Positions 23,784 through 32,239 of a stretch of 51,155 nt of DNA are shown here, in pieces. The notes below the pieces were generated by a model. That model saw only the letters and a list, made by a program, of their open reading frames with translations. It was not told where the DNA came from and ran no database searches. The translations under genes were made by a program, and so were the position numbers. This DNA comes from Pseudonocardia ammonioxydans. GTDB taxonomy: Bacteria; Actinomycetota; Actinomycetes; Mycobacteriales; Pseudonocardiaceae. The DNA is taken from positions 1 through 51,155 of the forward strand of contig NZ_FOUY01000041.1 of assembly GCF_900115005.1 (NCBI RefSeq), read 5' to 3'. Each line of letters opens with the position of its first letter. Within the stretch, counting starts at the first letter, position 1.

Positions 23784-24790
23784 TCATCGACTGCCACGGG
23801 CACTTCACCACCCCGCCCGCCACCCACACCGACTTCCGCAAGGCCCAGCTCGCCCGGCTCGCCGACCCCGCCCTCCCCGAGCCGGTCCTCGCGCACGCCT
23901 CGGACGAGCAGGTCCGCGAGGCGGTGGAGACCAACCAGCTGCGGCTGCTGCGCGAGCGCGGCGGCGACCTGATGATCTTCTCCCCGCAGGCGTCGGCCAT
24001 GGAGCACCACCTGCCCGACCCGGAGGTCGCCCGCACCTGGGCGCAGAGCTGCAACGACCTCGTCGCCCGGGTGACCGAGCTGTTCCCGCGGCACTTCGCC
24101 GGGGTCGCCCAGCTGCCGCAGACCCCCGGCGGGGAGATCACCGACGCCGTCGCCGAGCTCCGCCGCACGGTCACCGATCTGGGGTTCGTCGGGGTCAACG
24201 TGAACCCGGACCCGTCCGGCGGGCGCTGGACGGCTCCGCCGATGACGGACGAGTACTGGTTCCCGCTCTACGAGGCCATGGTCGAGCTGGACGTGCCCGC
24301 CATGATCCACGTCTCTGCCTCGTGCACCCCCGCGGCGCACACCCTCGGCGCCCACTACCTCAACGCCGACACCTCGGTGTTCATGCAGCTGTTGCAGAGC
24401 GACCTGTTCGGTCGCTACCCCACCCTGCGGTTCGTGATCCCGCACGGCGGCGGCGCGGTGCCCTACCACTGGGGGCGCTTCCGCGGCCTGGCCGACCGGC
24501 TCGGCCGCCCGCCGCTGGCGGAGCACCTGATGGCCAACGTCTTCTTCGACACCTGCGTATACCACGAGCCGGGTGTGCGCCTGCTGCTCGACGTCATCGG
24601 CACGGAGAACGTGCTGTTCGCGTCCGAGATGCTCGGCGCGGTGCGCGGGATCGACCCCACGACCGGAAACTACTTCGACGACACCAAGCGCTACGTCGAC
24701 GCGGTCCTCACCGACCCGGCCGCGCGGCGGGCGGTGTTCGAGGACAATGCCCTGAGGGTCTACCCACGCCTCGCGGCGCGGCTCGGCTAG
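23780..24790 (+). CDS. ligJ: 4-oxalomesaconate hydratase (amidohydrolase superfamily)
   Basis: This 336-residue protein hydrates 4-oxalomesaconate to 4-carboxy-4-hydroxy-2-oxoadipate. Long segments follow LigJ closely: DCHGHFTTPP (metal-binding HGH), GFVGVNVNPDPSGG, PAMIHVSASC, GAHYLNADTSVF, VIPHGGGAVPYHWGRFRGL, FFDTCVYHEPG and FASEMLGAVRGIDP. The GTG start overlaps the stop of the aldolase gene. It ends the plus-strand operon 16 bp before the convergent GntR gene. This is the best-identified enzyme in the 14425-24790 cluster. Confidence 0.93.
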   Translation: MIIDCHGHFTTPPATHTDFRKAQLARLADPALPEPVLAHASDEQVREAVETNQLRLLRERGGDLMIFSPQASAMEHHLPDPEVARTWAQSCNDLVARVTELFPRHFAGVAQLPQTPGGEITDAVAELRRTVTDLGFVGVNVNPDPSGGRWTAPPMTDEYWFPLYEAMVELDVPAMIHVSASCTPAAHTLGAHYLNADTSVFMQLLQSDLFGRYPTLRFVIPHGGGAVPYHWGRFRGLADRLGRPPLAEHLMANVFFDTCVYHEPGVRLLLDVIGTENVLFASEMLGAVRGIDPTTGNYFDDTKRYVDAVLTDPAARRAVFEDNALRVYPRLAARLG

Positions 24791-24806
24791 CCGCTCCCCA
24801 GCCGTC

Positions 24807-25559
24807 TCACCCGCCCGGCCGCAAGCGCTCTGCTGTCCGGGCGAGGTGGGCGGTCATGACGGCGGTGGCGGCGGCGACATCGCGCATCCGGACGGCCGCC
24901 ACGAAGTCGCGGTGCTCCTGCGCGCCCTTGACCCCCACGTGCGGGTCCTGCTCCTGCGCGCGCATGAGCGAGCGCAGCATCGGCCCGTGGAACGTGCGCG
25001 CCAGCAGCTCCAGCGCCGGGTTGTGCGTGGCGCGGGCCACGCGGACGTGGAATTCCGCCGACAGCGACACCGGATACAGCCGCTCCTTCTTGCGCAGCGC
25101 CTCGGCCCGGTCGCAGATCTCCAGCAGCTCGGCGATGTCCTGCTCGTCCGCCCGCCTGCACACGAGTGGCACGATGCCGAGCTCGAACACCTGCCGAGCC
25201 TCGGTCACGTCGGCCGGCTCGACCACGGAGAAGGTGAGCAGGTCCGAGAGGCCCTCGCCGATCTGCTCGCTGGTCGGCGCGGTGACGAAGGCACCGCCGC
25301 GCGCGCCGACCCTGATCGTGACGAGCCCGTTGGCCTCGAGCATCTTCAGAGCCTCGCGCACGGTCACCCGGCTGACGCCGAACCGCTCGCCGAGCTCCCG
25401 CTCCGACGGCAGCCGGTCTCCCGCCTTGATCTTCCCGTCCCGGATGAGCAGCCGGATCTGCTCGACGATGAGGTCCGACACCCGCCCGGCGCTCACACGG
25501 CTGAACATGCCAGGCTGCTCGTCGGCGGGCAGGATCCCGATCCCGGACTCGGAAGTCAT
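24807..25559 (-). CDS. GntR-family regulator, FCD (FadR) subfamily
   Basis: This 250-residue regulator has an N-terminal winged helix at about residues 25-90 (LIRDGKIKAGDRLPSERELG, RFGVSRVTVREALKMLEANG) and an all-helical FCD ligand-binding domain (EFHVRVARATHNPALELL). FCD regulators of aromatic pathways usually repress until a pathway acid binds. It converges on ligJ and is the obvious candidate to bind the shared motif at 14374 and 21924. The ATG at 25559 is chosen over a possible upstream ATG at 25613 that would add 18 unconserved residues. No strong ribosome site is seen for either. Confidence 0.88.
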   Translation of the reverse strand: MTSESGIGILPADEQPGMFSRVSAGRVSDLIVEQIRLLIRDGKIKAGDRLPSERELGERFGVSRVTVREALKMLEANGLVTIRVGARGGAFVTAPTSEQIGEGLSDLLTFSVVEPADVTEARQVFELGIVPLVCRRADEQDIAELLEICDRAEALRKKERLYPVSLSAEFHVRVARATHNPALELLARTFHGPMLRSLMRAQEQDPHVGVKGAQEHRDFVAAVRMRDVAAATAVMTAHLARTAERLRPGG

Positions 25560-25590
25560 GGACTGATGATAAGGCAGTTTCCGCCCACCA

Positions 25591-25875
25591 CTAGCGCGAC
25601 GTCGAGCCGGCACCCCGACGGTACGGAAGGGAGATCTTCTCCACCCAGTCGACGATCATAGAGAATGGTCCCATCAGCCCGGCCACGACGAGCCCCACCA
25701 TGTACTCGCTGAGCGCCGGGATCTGCCGAGTGCCAGATCATGTACCTGAGCCCGCTCTGGGAGGTCAGGAACTCCACGGTGATTACGCCCAGCAGCCCCA
25801 GCCCCCGGAGATCCGCAGCCCTGGGAGACGACGGGCAGGGCGGCGGGCATGACCACAGGCGGAGGTCCGCAACCG
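25591..25875 (-). pseudogene. ABC transporter permease (SsuC/TauC-like) C-terminal remnant
   Basis: The minus strand encodes VVMPAALPVVSQG, then in a new frame GLLGVITVEFLTSQSGLRYM and WHSAD, then in another EYMVGLVVAGLMG and VDWVEKISLPYRRGA before a stop at 25591. This is the C-terminal third of a nitrate/sulfonate/taurine-type permease, including the EAA-like loop. The N-terminus and the partner ATPase and binding-protein genes are absent. It suggests that an uptake system for the pathway substrate was once encoded here. Confidence 0.72.
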
Positions 25876-26176
25876 GCCCATGCTGTAGGAGCGGGCTACC
25901 TTGAGGTAGCACCCGGGGGCCCCACTGTCTCCACCACGCGCGCGCTCATGATCCCCCACCGTGCTTGGGCGGCCCGAGGGGGCATCCCGGCCGAGCGGCT
26001 GGGACGGCCCCGCTCCACATGCTGGTCCTCAACGCCGGGTCATGGCCGCGCCGCTGACCCGCACCGCGGCACTGGCCGCCTTGCCCCTCCTGCACGCGGC
26101 GCTGGCCATGTCAACCGTTGTAACCGACGCACTGCTGCGCATCCTCGGCGTCTGAGCCCCCACAGCCCCGCACCGC
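25876..26176. other. Gene-poor stretch, no supported gene
   Basis: I see no convincing gene here. Short open frames exist on both strands (for example one ending in VVTDALLRILGV near 26155 on the plus strand) but lack ribosome binding sites and recognisable families. A small inverted repeat, gctacc-ttga-ggtagc, occurs near 25896-25911. The region is probably eroded sequence left by loss of the transporter genes. Confidence 0.4.
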
Positions 26177-26197
26177 CCGCCCGACGAGGACGGGCGG
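26177..26197 (-). terminator. Hairpin downstream of iclR
   Basis: A 7-bp GC stem (ccgcccg at 26177-26183 with cgggcgg at 26191-26197) and 7-base loop lies 11 bp past the iclR stop. It probably ends the 17-gene minus-strand transcription unit. There is no T-tract. Confidence 0.5.
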
Positions 26198-26208
26198 CGC
26201 CGCAGGCG

Positions 26209-27120
26209 TCAGCCGATCCGTCCCCACTCCTCCGATGCCAGCGCGGGGAGGAGTGCGGCCTGGCGGCCCAGGGCCAGCGCGGCGGTGCGCACGGCGAGAC
26301 CCAGCGAGGCGACGTCCGCGTGGCCGACCCGGGTGCTGACCGAGAGCCCCGCGATCACCTGGCCACGCGGACGGTGCTGGACGGGGGCGGCGGCGCACAG
26401 CACGGTGGGACCGGACTCCTCGGTCTCGTACGCCACGCCCTCCCGGCGGATCCTCTCCAGCTCGCGATGCAACGCGGCAGGGTCGGTGATGGTGCGGGGT
26501 CCCAGCCGGGTTAGCCCGCCCGCCACGACCCGGTTGACGGTGGCGGGGTCGGCGAAGGCGAGCAGCGCCTTGCCGACGGCGGTGGCGTGCGTCGGCAGCC
26601 TGCCGCCGACCCGGGAGCCCAGCGGCGGGGCGTCCCGGGAGCGGAGCTTGACGACGTAGACGACCTCGGTGCCGTCGAGCACCGCCAGGTGGACGGTCTG
26701 CCCGGTGGCCCGGCGCAGGTCGGACATGCTCGCGAGGGCGAGCCTGCGCAGCTCGTGGGGCCGGGAGGCCTGCTCACCGAGCTCGAAGAACCGGAGCCCG
26801 ACGCGGAACTCCCGGCCACAGGGCTCGAGGAACCCGTGCTCGACGAGCTCGTGGACGATCCGGGACACGGTCGCCTTGGCCAGCCCGGACCGCCTGCTGA
26901 TCTCGGTGATCCCCAGGCCTGACTCCCCCAGCTGGAACGCCCCCATGATAAGGGATACCCGGCCGATCATCGAGCGCGCGGCGACCGACGGAGCGATGGG
27001 CACCGGTGCATCCTCGCCGCGACCGACGGCCCTCGTCAACGAGGTCGTCGGGGCCTTCGGGCCAGGCCGGGCCGTCGGGGACGTCGCCGCGGGCGACGAT
27101 GATGTCGCGGGCACTGTCAC
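26209..27120 (-). CDS. IclR-family transcriptional regulator
   Basis: This 303-residue regulator has an unusually long, Pro/Ala/Ser-rich leader of about 45 residues, then the IclR winged helix (GLGITEISRRSGLAKATVSR) and the GAF-like effector domain (GQTVHLAVLDGTEVVYV, GRLPTHATAVGKALLAF). The GTG start overlaps the stop of the aldolase gene (GTGA at 27117-27120), so it belongs to the large catabolic operon. IclR proteins often control such meta-pathway genes. A start further inside, dropping the low-complexity leader, cannot be excluded. Confidence 0.88.
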   Translation of the reverse strand: MTVPATSSSPAATSPTARPGPKAPTTSLTRAVGRGEDAPVPIAPSVAARSMIGRVSLIMGAFQLGESGLGITEISRRSGLAKATVSRIVHELVEHGFLEPCGREFRVGLRFFELGEQASRPHELRRLALASMSDLRRATGQTVHLAVLDGTEVVYVVKLRSRDAPPLGSRVGGRLPTHATAVGKALLAFADPATVNRVVAGGLTRLGPRTITDPAALHRELERIRREGVAYETEESGPTVLCAAAPVQHRPRGQVIAGLSVSTRVGHADVASLGLAVRTAALALGRQAALLPALASEEWGRIG

Positions 27121-28163
27121 GAGGCCGTGTCGGCCCCTTCGCCACGCGCCGCCGCGAGGTCGAGGGCGATGTCGACGATCATGTCCTCCTGCCCGCCGAC
27201 CATGCCCCGGCGGCCCACCTCGACGAGGATCTCCCGGGTGTCCAGGCCGTACTGCGCCGCGGCCCGCTCGGCGTGGCGCAGGAAGCTGGAGTACACCCCG
27301 GCGTAGCCGAGGGTCAGGGTCTCCCGGTCGACCCGCACGGGGCGGTCCTGCAGCGGCCGGACGATGTCGTCCGCCGCGTCCTGCAGGGCGAACAGGTCAC
27401 ACCCGTGCTTCCACCCGTACAGGTCCGCGACGGCGATGAACGCCTCGATGGGGCAGTTGCCCGCACCCGCGCCGTGCCCGGCCAGCGAAGCGTCGACCCG
27501 GGTGACGCCCTCCTCGACGGCGACCACGGAGTTCGCCACGGACAGCGAGAGGTTCTCGTGCGCGTGGATGCCGATCTGGGTGCCCGGGTCCAGCACGTCC
27601 CGGTAGGCGCGGACCCGGTCCCGGACGTCCGGCATGGTCAGCCGCCCGCCGGAGTCGGTGACGTACACGCAGTGCGCGCCCGCCTTCTCCATGATCAGGG
27701 CCTGGGCGGCCAGCTCGGCGGCGGGGGCCATGTGCGACATCATCAGGAACCCCGAGACGTCCATCCCCAGCTCGCGGGCCTTCTCGATGTGCTGGATGGC
27801 GATGTCCGCCTCGGTGGCGTGGGTGGCCACCCGCACCGACCGCACCCCGAGGTCGTAGGCCTTCTCCAGCTCGGCGATCGTCCCGATGCCGGGCAGCAGC
27901 AGCGTGGTGAGCACGGCGTTCTCCACGACCTCGGCCGCAGCGGTGATCCACTCCCAGTCCGTGTTGCTGCCCGGGCCGTAGGTCAGCGAGGCGCCCGCCA
28001 GGCCGTCCCCGTGCGCCACCTCGATCGCCGCCACGCCCGCCCGGTCCACCGCCGCGGCGATGGCGCGCACCTGGTCCGGGGTGAGCCGGTGCCGGACGGC
28101 GTGCATGCCGTCTCGCAGGGTGACGTCCTGGATGTAGAGCGGTGTGCTCGGGCTCGCGGCCAT
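27117..28163 (-). CDS. mhpE: 4-hydroxy-2-oxovalerate aldolase
   Basis: This 348-residue class II aldolase splits 4-hydroxy-2-oxovalerate (or its homologue) into pyruvate and an aldehyde. The metal-binding site is seen in QDVTLRDGMHAVRH and HAHENLSLSVANS, with TDSGGRLTMPDVRDRV between. The C-terminal domain that contacts the acylating aldehyde dehydrogenase is present. The ATG at 28163 overlaps the stop of that dehydrogenase gene by one base (TGATG), which fits their known channelling complex. Confidence 0.94.
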   Translation of the reverse strand: MAASPSTPLYIQDVTLRDGMHAVRHRLTPDQVRAIAAAVDRAGVAAIEVAHGDGLAGASLTYGPGSNTDWEWITAAAEVVENAVLTTLLLPGIGTIAELEKAYDLGVRSVRVATHATEADIAIQHIEKARELGMDVSGFLMMSHMAPAAELAAQALIMEKAGAHCVYVTDSGGRLTMPDVRDRVRAYRDVLDPGTQIGIHAHENLSLSVANSVVAVEEGVTRVDASLAGHGAGAGNCPIEAFIAVADLYGWKHGCDLFALQDAADDIVRPLQDRPVRVDRETLTLGYAGVYSSFLRHAERAAAQYGLDTREILVEVGRRGMVGGQEDMIVDIALDLAAARGEGADTAS

Positions 28164-29113
28164 CACGCCACCTCCGCGGTCCGGGCGGCCGCGACCAGCT
28201 GCTCGGCGGTGCGCAGTGCCGCCGAGGTCATGATGTCCAGGTTGCCCGCGTAGGAGGGCAGGTAGTGCGCCGCCCCCTCCACCTCCAGGAACACCGACAC
28301 CCGCCACCGCGGCCGCGGCGCGTCCCCGATCAGGGTGCCCAGCGGCTCGTCGTCGGGGATCGGGTCGACCTGGACGCGCTGCTTAAGCCGGTACCCCGGC
28401 ACGTACCGCGACACCTCGGCGTGCATCGCGACGACCGAGGCCCGGATCTCCTCCGGATCCCCGCCCGCGGCCAGGCACAGCACGGTGTCCCGCATGATCA
28501 TGGGCGGCTCGGCCGGGTTCAGCACGATGATCGCCTTGCCCCGGCGCGCCCCGCCGACGACCTCGATCGCCTTCGAGGTGGTCTCGGTGAACTCGTCGAT
28601 GTTCGCCCGGGTGCCCGGTCCGGCGGACTTCGAGGCGATCGACGCCACGATCTCCGCGTACGGCACGTCGGTCACCCGGGACACCGCGGCGACGATCGGG
28701 ATCGTCGCCTGCCCGCCGCAGGTCACCATGTTCACGTTGCGGGCTGTGCGGTGCTCGTCCAGGTTCACCGCGGGCACCACGAACGGGCCGATCGCGGCCG
28801 GGGTCAGGTCCACCAGGATCTTCCCGTACGGCTCGAGCAGCGCGGCGTTGGCCACGTGCGCCCGCGCCGAGGTCGCGTCGAAGACCACGCCGATCTCGTC
28901 GAACACCGGCAGGTCCACCAGGCCGCGCACCCCGTCGGAGGTCGTGGCGTACCCGAGCCGGGCCGCGCGGGCGAGCCCGTCCGACGCCGGGTCGATGCCG
29001 ACCATCGCCCCCATCTCCAGGGTCTCCGACAGCCGGATGACCTTCATCATCAGGTCGGACCCGATGTTGCCCGACCCCACGATCGCGACCTTCGTCACGC
29101 CTCCGGTCCTCAT
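28163..29113 (-). CDS. mhpF: Acetaldehyde dehydrogenase, acylating
   Basis: This 316-residue enzyme oxidises the aldehyde released by the aldolase to acyl-CoA using NAD+ and CoA. It has an N-terminal VAIVGSGNIGSDLMMK nucleotide-binding motif and the catalytic cysteine C132 in NMVTCGGQATIP. The ATG at 29113 is chosen because GGGAGG lies about 8 bases before it; a GTG at 29098 is an alternative. It overlaps the hydratase gene by ATGA and sits between hydratase and aldolase in the canonical lower meta-pathway order. Confidence 0.94.
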   Translation of the reverse strand: MRTGGVTKVAIVGSGNIGSDLMMKVIRLSETLEMGAMVGIDPASDGLARAARLGYATTSDGVRGLVDLPVFDEIGVVFDATSARAHVANAALLEPYGKILVDLTPAAIGPFVVPAVNLDEHRTARNVNMVTCGGQATIPIVAAVSRVTDVPYAEIVASIASKSAGPGTRANIDEFTETTSKAIEVVGGARRGKAIIVLNPAEPPMIMRDTVLCLAAGGDPEEIRASVVAMHAEVSRYVPGYRLKQRVQVDPIPDDEPLGTLIGDAPRPRWRVSVFLEVEGAAHYLPSYAGNLDIMTSAALRTAEQLVAAARTAEVA

Positions 29114-29964
29114 CGCCCGTCCTCCCTCACTCCGCCCGCGTGGACGGCCCCACGCCCGGCGCGCTCGTCCTGCGAGAACCCGACCGACACCGAGCCCAGC
29201 TCGGACAGCCGCGCCGTGTACGTGTCGCCCGACGCCGCCGCGACCATCGGGCCGAGGGCCCCGGAGAGGACCACCTCGCCCGCCCGCAGGGGCGCACCCA
29301 GGTCCCGGCACGTCGCGGCCAGCCACAGCACCGCTTCGACCGGGTCGCCCAGGCAGGCGGCGCCGGTCCCCTCGCTCACGGTGGCGCCGGTGTCGTCGGC
29401 CAGCTCCATCCGCACGGTCCGCAGGTCCCGGTCGCCCAGCTCGACGCGCTCGGCCCCCAGCACGTACAGCCCGCTGGACGCGTTGTCCGCCACCGTGTCC
29501 GCGAAGGTGATGTCCCATCCCGCGATCCGGCTGTCCACGATCTCCAGCGCCGCCACCACGTGGTCGGTCGCGGCCCGCACGGCGGCGGCGTCCAGGTCGG
29601 GGGCGTCGAGGTCGGCGGCGAGCACGAAGGCGATCTCCGCCTCGACCTTGGGCTGCAGCAGCCTGCCCGAGTCCGCCTCGGCGCCCGCGGGCACCTCCAT
29701 GTCGGCGAACAGCACACCGAAGTCCGGCCGGTCCACGCCCAGCTGGGCCTGCACGGCGGGCGAGGTCAGGCCGACCTTGCGCCCGACGATCCGGCGGCCG
29801 TCGGCGAGCGCCCGCTCGGTCAGGATGGCCTGCACCGCGTAGCCGGTCTCCGCGCTCCCGTCGGGCAGCACGTCGCGCACCGGCGCGCACGGGACATGGG
29901 TCCGGGTGGCCTCGAGCAGCCGCTCGGCGGCCTCCCTGATGCCCGGTGCCTGGAGGTCCGGCAT
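29110..29964 (-). CDS. mhpD: 2-oxopent-4-enoate hydratase
   Basis: This 284-residue member of the fumarylacetoacetase-like superfamily adds water to 2-hydroxypenta-2,4-dienoate or a homologue, giving the substrate of the aldolase. Diagnostic segments are GRKVGLTSPAVQAQLGV, DFGVLFADM, PKVEAEIAFVLAADL and ALEIVDSRIAGWD, the last with the metal-binding acid residues. A 152-bp gap separates it from the upstream aldehyde dehydrogenase gene, the largest gap in the operon; this gap holds a hairpin. Confidence 0.93.
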   Translation of the reverse strand: MPDLQAPGIREAAERLLEATRTHVPCAPVRDVLPDGSAETGYAVQAILTERALADGRRIVGRKVGLTSPAVQAQLGVDRPDFGVLFADMEVPAGAEADSGRLLQPKVEAEIAFVLAADLDAPDLDAAAVRAATDHVVAALEIVDSRIAGWDITFADTVADNASSGLYVLGAERVELGDRDLRTVRMELADDTGATVSEGTGAACLGDPVEAVLWLAATCRDLGAPLRAGEVVLSGALGPMVAAASGDTYTARLSELGSVSVGFSQDERAGRGAVHAGGVREDGR

Positions 29965-30054
29965 TGGTAGTGTCCTTCCTTCCGTCCGGGGTGCGGTGGC
30001 GCGCCCCGCGCGAACCGGCGACGCGGTCCGCCCACGCTCGGGACGGACGGTAAT

Positions 30055-30116
30055 CGGCGGCCCGTCGGGAACCCCGGGGCTGTTCCAGCCACTGGATCAA
30101 CCGACGGGAGCCGCCG
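30055..30116 (-). promoter_or_regulatory. Intra-operon hairpin between aldehyde dehydrogenase and hydratase genes
   Basis: A 14-bp stem is formed by 30055-30068 (cggcggcccgtcgg) with 30101-30108 and 30111-30116, with a 2-base bulge and a 32-base loop. It begins right after the dehydrogenase stop. It could be a partial terminator, an attenuator or an RNA-processing site that sets different levels for the lower-pathway genes and iclR. No promoter is obvious downstream of it. Confidence 0.5.
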
Positions 30117-31499
30117 CTATCCGCCGACGCTGAAGTGGATGTTCTTGAGCTCGGTGAACTGCTCGATCCCCTCGACGCCGCGGGTCCGGCCAAGGCCGGA
30201 GAGCTTGGCGCCGCCGCTCGGGATCTCCAGGGCGTTGCGGTTGTAGCCGTTGACCCAGACCGCGCCCGCCCGGATGCCGCGCCCGGCGCGCCAGGCGGTG
30301 TCGACGTTCGAGGTCCACACCGAGGCGGCGAGCCCGAACGGCGTCGCGTTGGCGAGGGCGATTCCCTCCTCCTCGGAGTCGAAGGGCTCGACCGAGATCA
30401 CCGGTCCGAAGATGTCGTCCTGCACCACCGGCGAGCTGACCGGCAGGCCGGTGACCAGGGCCGGGGTCAGGAAGTGCCCGGGCAGCCCGTCGGGTGCGAC
30501 GGGCTCGCCGCCGGTCACGATCGTGCCGTCGGTCGCCGCGATGTCCAGGTAGCGCCGCACCTTGTCGAGCTGGGCGCGGGAGACCAGCGGGCCCAGGTCC
30601 GTCGTCTCCTTGCGCGGGTCGCCCACCACGAGCCCGCCGGCCAGCTCCGTGAGCCGGGCGAGCGCCTCCTCGTACCGCGGCGCCTGCACGAGGATGCGGG
30701 TGCAGGCCATGCACATCTGGCCCGCGTTGACCACACCCGCCTTGAGCGAGGTGGACAGCGCCTTGTCGACGTCGGCGTCGGCGAACACCACCGAGGGGCT
30801 CTTACCGCCGAGCTCGAGCAGGGTCTGCTTCACCCCGTCCGCGGCCAGCCGCCCGATCGCCCGGCCGACGGCCGTGGAGCCGGTGAACGCCACGGCCCGC
30901 ACGGTGTCGTGCCCGACCAGCGCCTCCCCGACCTCGCTGCCGCCGACGACCACCGAGACGGCCTCGCGGGGGATCCCGGCCCGGTACCCGAGCTCCACGA
31001 GCTGCCGGGTCACCAGGGTGGTCTGCGGCGCGGGCTTGACGACGGCGGTCACCCCGGCCGCGAGCGCGGGCGCCAGGTCCCGGATCAGCAGGGTCGCCGG
31101 GTAGTTGTAGGGGGTGACGAACGCCGTGACCCCGATCGGCTCCCGGACCAGGTGGGCCTCACCGCCGTCGGTCAGGGTCCCGGCCCGGCCCCCGAGGTAG
31201 CGGCCGAGGCCCGCGTAGAAGTCGAGGGTGGCCGCGCAGGAGGCGGCCTCCCGGCGGGCCTCGACGACCGGCTTGCCGGTCTGCGCCACCAGGGCCGCGA
31301 CCAGCGCGTCGTGGTCGCGGCGGACCTCCTCGGCCCAGACCCGCAGCAGCGCCAGCCGGGTCAGCCGGTCGGCCGCCCAGCCCGGGAGCGCGGCGTCGGC
31401 GGCGGCGACCGCCGACTCGACCTCCGCGGTGATGCTGACCTGCACCTCGCCGATCGTCTCCAGCGTGCTCGGGTCAGTGACCGTGATCAGGTCGCTCAT
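30117..31499 (-). CDS. NAD(P)-dependent aldehyde dehydrogenase
   Basis: This 460-residue enzyme has the general base E229 in LLELGGKSP, the nucleophile C263 in NAGQMCMACTR and the cofactor-site FTGSTAVGRAIG. It oxidises an aldehyde to an acid, possibly 2-hydroxymuconic semialdehyde-like or an aryl aldehyde. It is four bases upstream-overlapped by the SDR gene. A second aldehyde dehydrogenase lies at 39982, and the two are clearly different proteins, so they probably act on different substrates. Confidence 0.92.
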   Translation of the reverse strand: MSDLITVTDPSTLETIGEVQVSITAEVESAVAAADAALPGWAADRLTRLALLRVWAEEVRRDHDALVAALVAQTGKPVVEARREAASCAATLDFYAGLGRYLGGRAGTLTDGGEAHLVREPIGVTAFVTPYNYPATLLIRDLAPALAAGVTAVVKPAPQTTLVTRQLVELGYRAGIPREAVSVVVGGSEVGEALVGHDTVRAVAFTGSTAVGRAIGRLAADGVKQTLLELGGKSPSVVFADADVDKALSTSLKAGVVNAGQMCMACTRILVQAPRYEEALARLTELAGGLVVGDPRKETTDLGPLVSRAQLDKVRRYLDIAATDGTIVTGGEPVAPDGLPGHFLTPALVTGLPVSSPVVQDDIFGPVISVEPFDSEEEGIALANATPFGLAASVWTSNVDTAWRAGRGIRAGAVWVNGYNRNALEIPSGGAKLSGLGRTRGVEGIEQFTELKNIHFSVGG

Positions 31500-32239
31500 A
31501 CGAAGACCCCTCCCCCGTCGACCACCAGGACCTGGCCGGTGACGAACCCGGCAGCGTCCCCGCTGAAGAACCGCACCGCACCGACGAGGTCCGCCGGGTA
31601 CAGCGACCGCGGCACGGCTCGCCTGCTCGACGCGGCCGCGACGTAGGCGGCGTCGTTGAGGACCCGGGTCGCCTCGTCGTCGACCAGGCCGGGGGCCACC
31701 GCGTTGACCGTGATGCCCCGCGGGCCCAGCTCGCGGGCGGCGGCCCGAGTGAGGCCCTCCACCGCGGCCTTCGACGCCACGTAGTGGGCGAAGCCGGACG
31801 AGCCGTTGCGGGCGGTGCTCGACGAGATGTTCACGATGTGCCCGCCGCGCTCGGCCATCGCGGGCACGACCGCCTTGATAGCCTGCCAGGTGCCCCGGGC
31901 GTTGACCCGCATCACCAGGTCCCAGTCCGCGAGCCCGATCTCCTCCAGCGGCCGCTTGCCGCCCAGCGTCCGGTAGACCGCCGCGCAGTTGACCAGCGCG
32001 TCGATGCGGCCGTGCCGCTCGACCGTCGCCGCGACCATCGCCTGCAGGTCCTCGTCGCTGGTGATGTCGACGCGGGCGTACTCGGCCTTGGCCGCGTCCG
32101 CCGCGGGCTCGGCGAGGTCGGCGACCACCACCTCGGCGCCCGCCTCGACGAAGTCCGCCACGATCTCCGCGCCAATGCCCGCCGCGCCGCCGGTCACCAC
32201 GACCACGCGGCCGGACTCGCTCTCGTTCGGGAGCGTCAC
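31496..32239 (-). CDS. Short-chain dehydrogenase/reductase
   Basis: This 247-residue classical SDR shows VVTGGAAGIGAEI, VNCAA (in place of NNAG), SSSTARNGSS and YVASK. VVADLAEP after the second strand suggests NAD(H). The GTG at 32239 overlaps the stop of the upstream hydrolase-like gene (GTGA). It may oxidise a cis-dihydrodiol or an alcohol side chain in the ring-hydroxylation pathway. Confidence 0.9.
   Translation of the reverse strand: MTLPNESESGRVVVVTGGAAGIGAEIVADFVEAGAEVVVADLAEPAADAAKAEYARVDITSDEDLQAMVAATVERHGRIDALVNCAAVYRTLGGKRPLEEIGLADWDLVMRVNARGTWQAIKAVVPAMAERGGHIVNISSSTARNGSSGFAHYVASKAAVEGLTRAAARELGPRGITVNAVAPGLVDDEATRVLNDAAYVAAASSRRAVPRSLYPADLVGAVRFFSGDAAGFVTGQVLVVDGGGVFV

Noticed and set aside
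14425..24790. A complete protocatechuate 4,5-cleavage pathway
   Set aside because: Only the last two enzymes (LigJ, LigK) are present. No protocatechuate 4,5-dioxygenase, semialdehyde dehydrogenase of the LigC type or LigI lactonase is recognisable.
28163..30193. A 676-residue open frame extending the acylating acetaldehyde dehydrogenase upstream
   Set aside because: The extension overlaps the whole hydratase gene in another frame and is only an absence of stops in GC-rich DNA; the family start fits the ATG at 29113.
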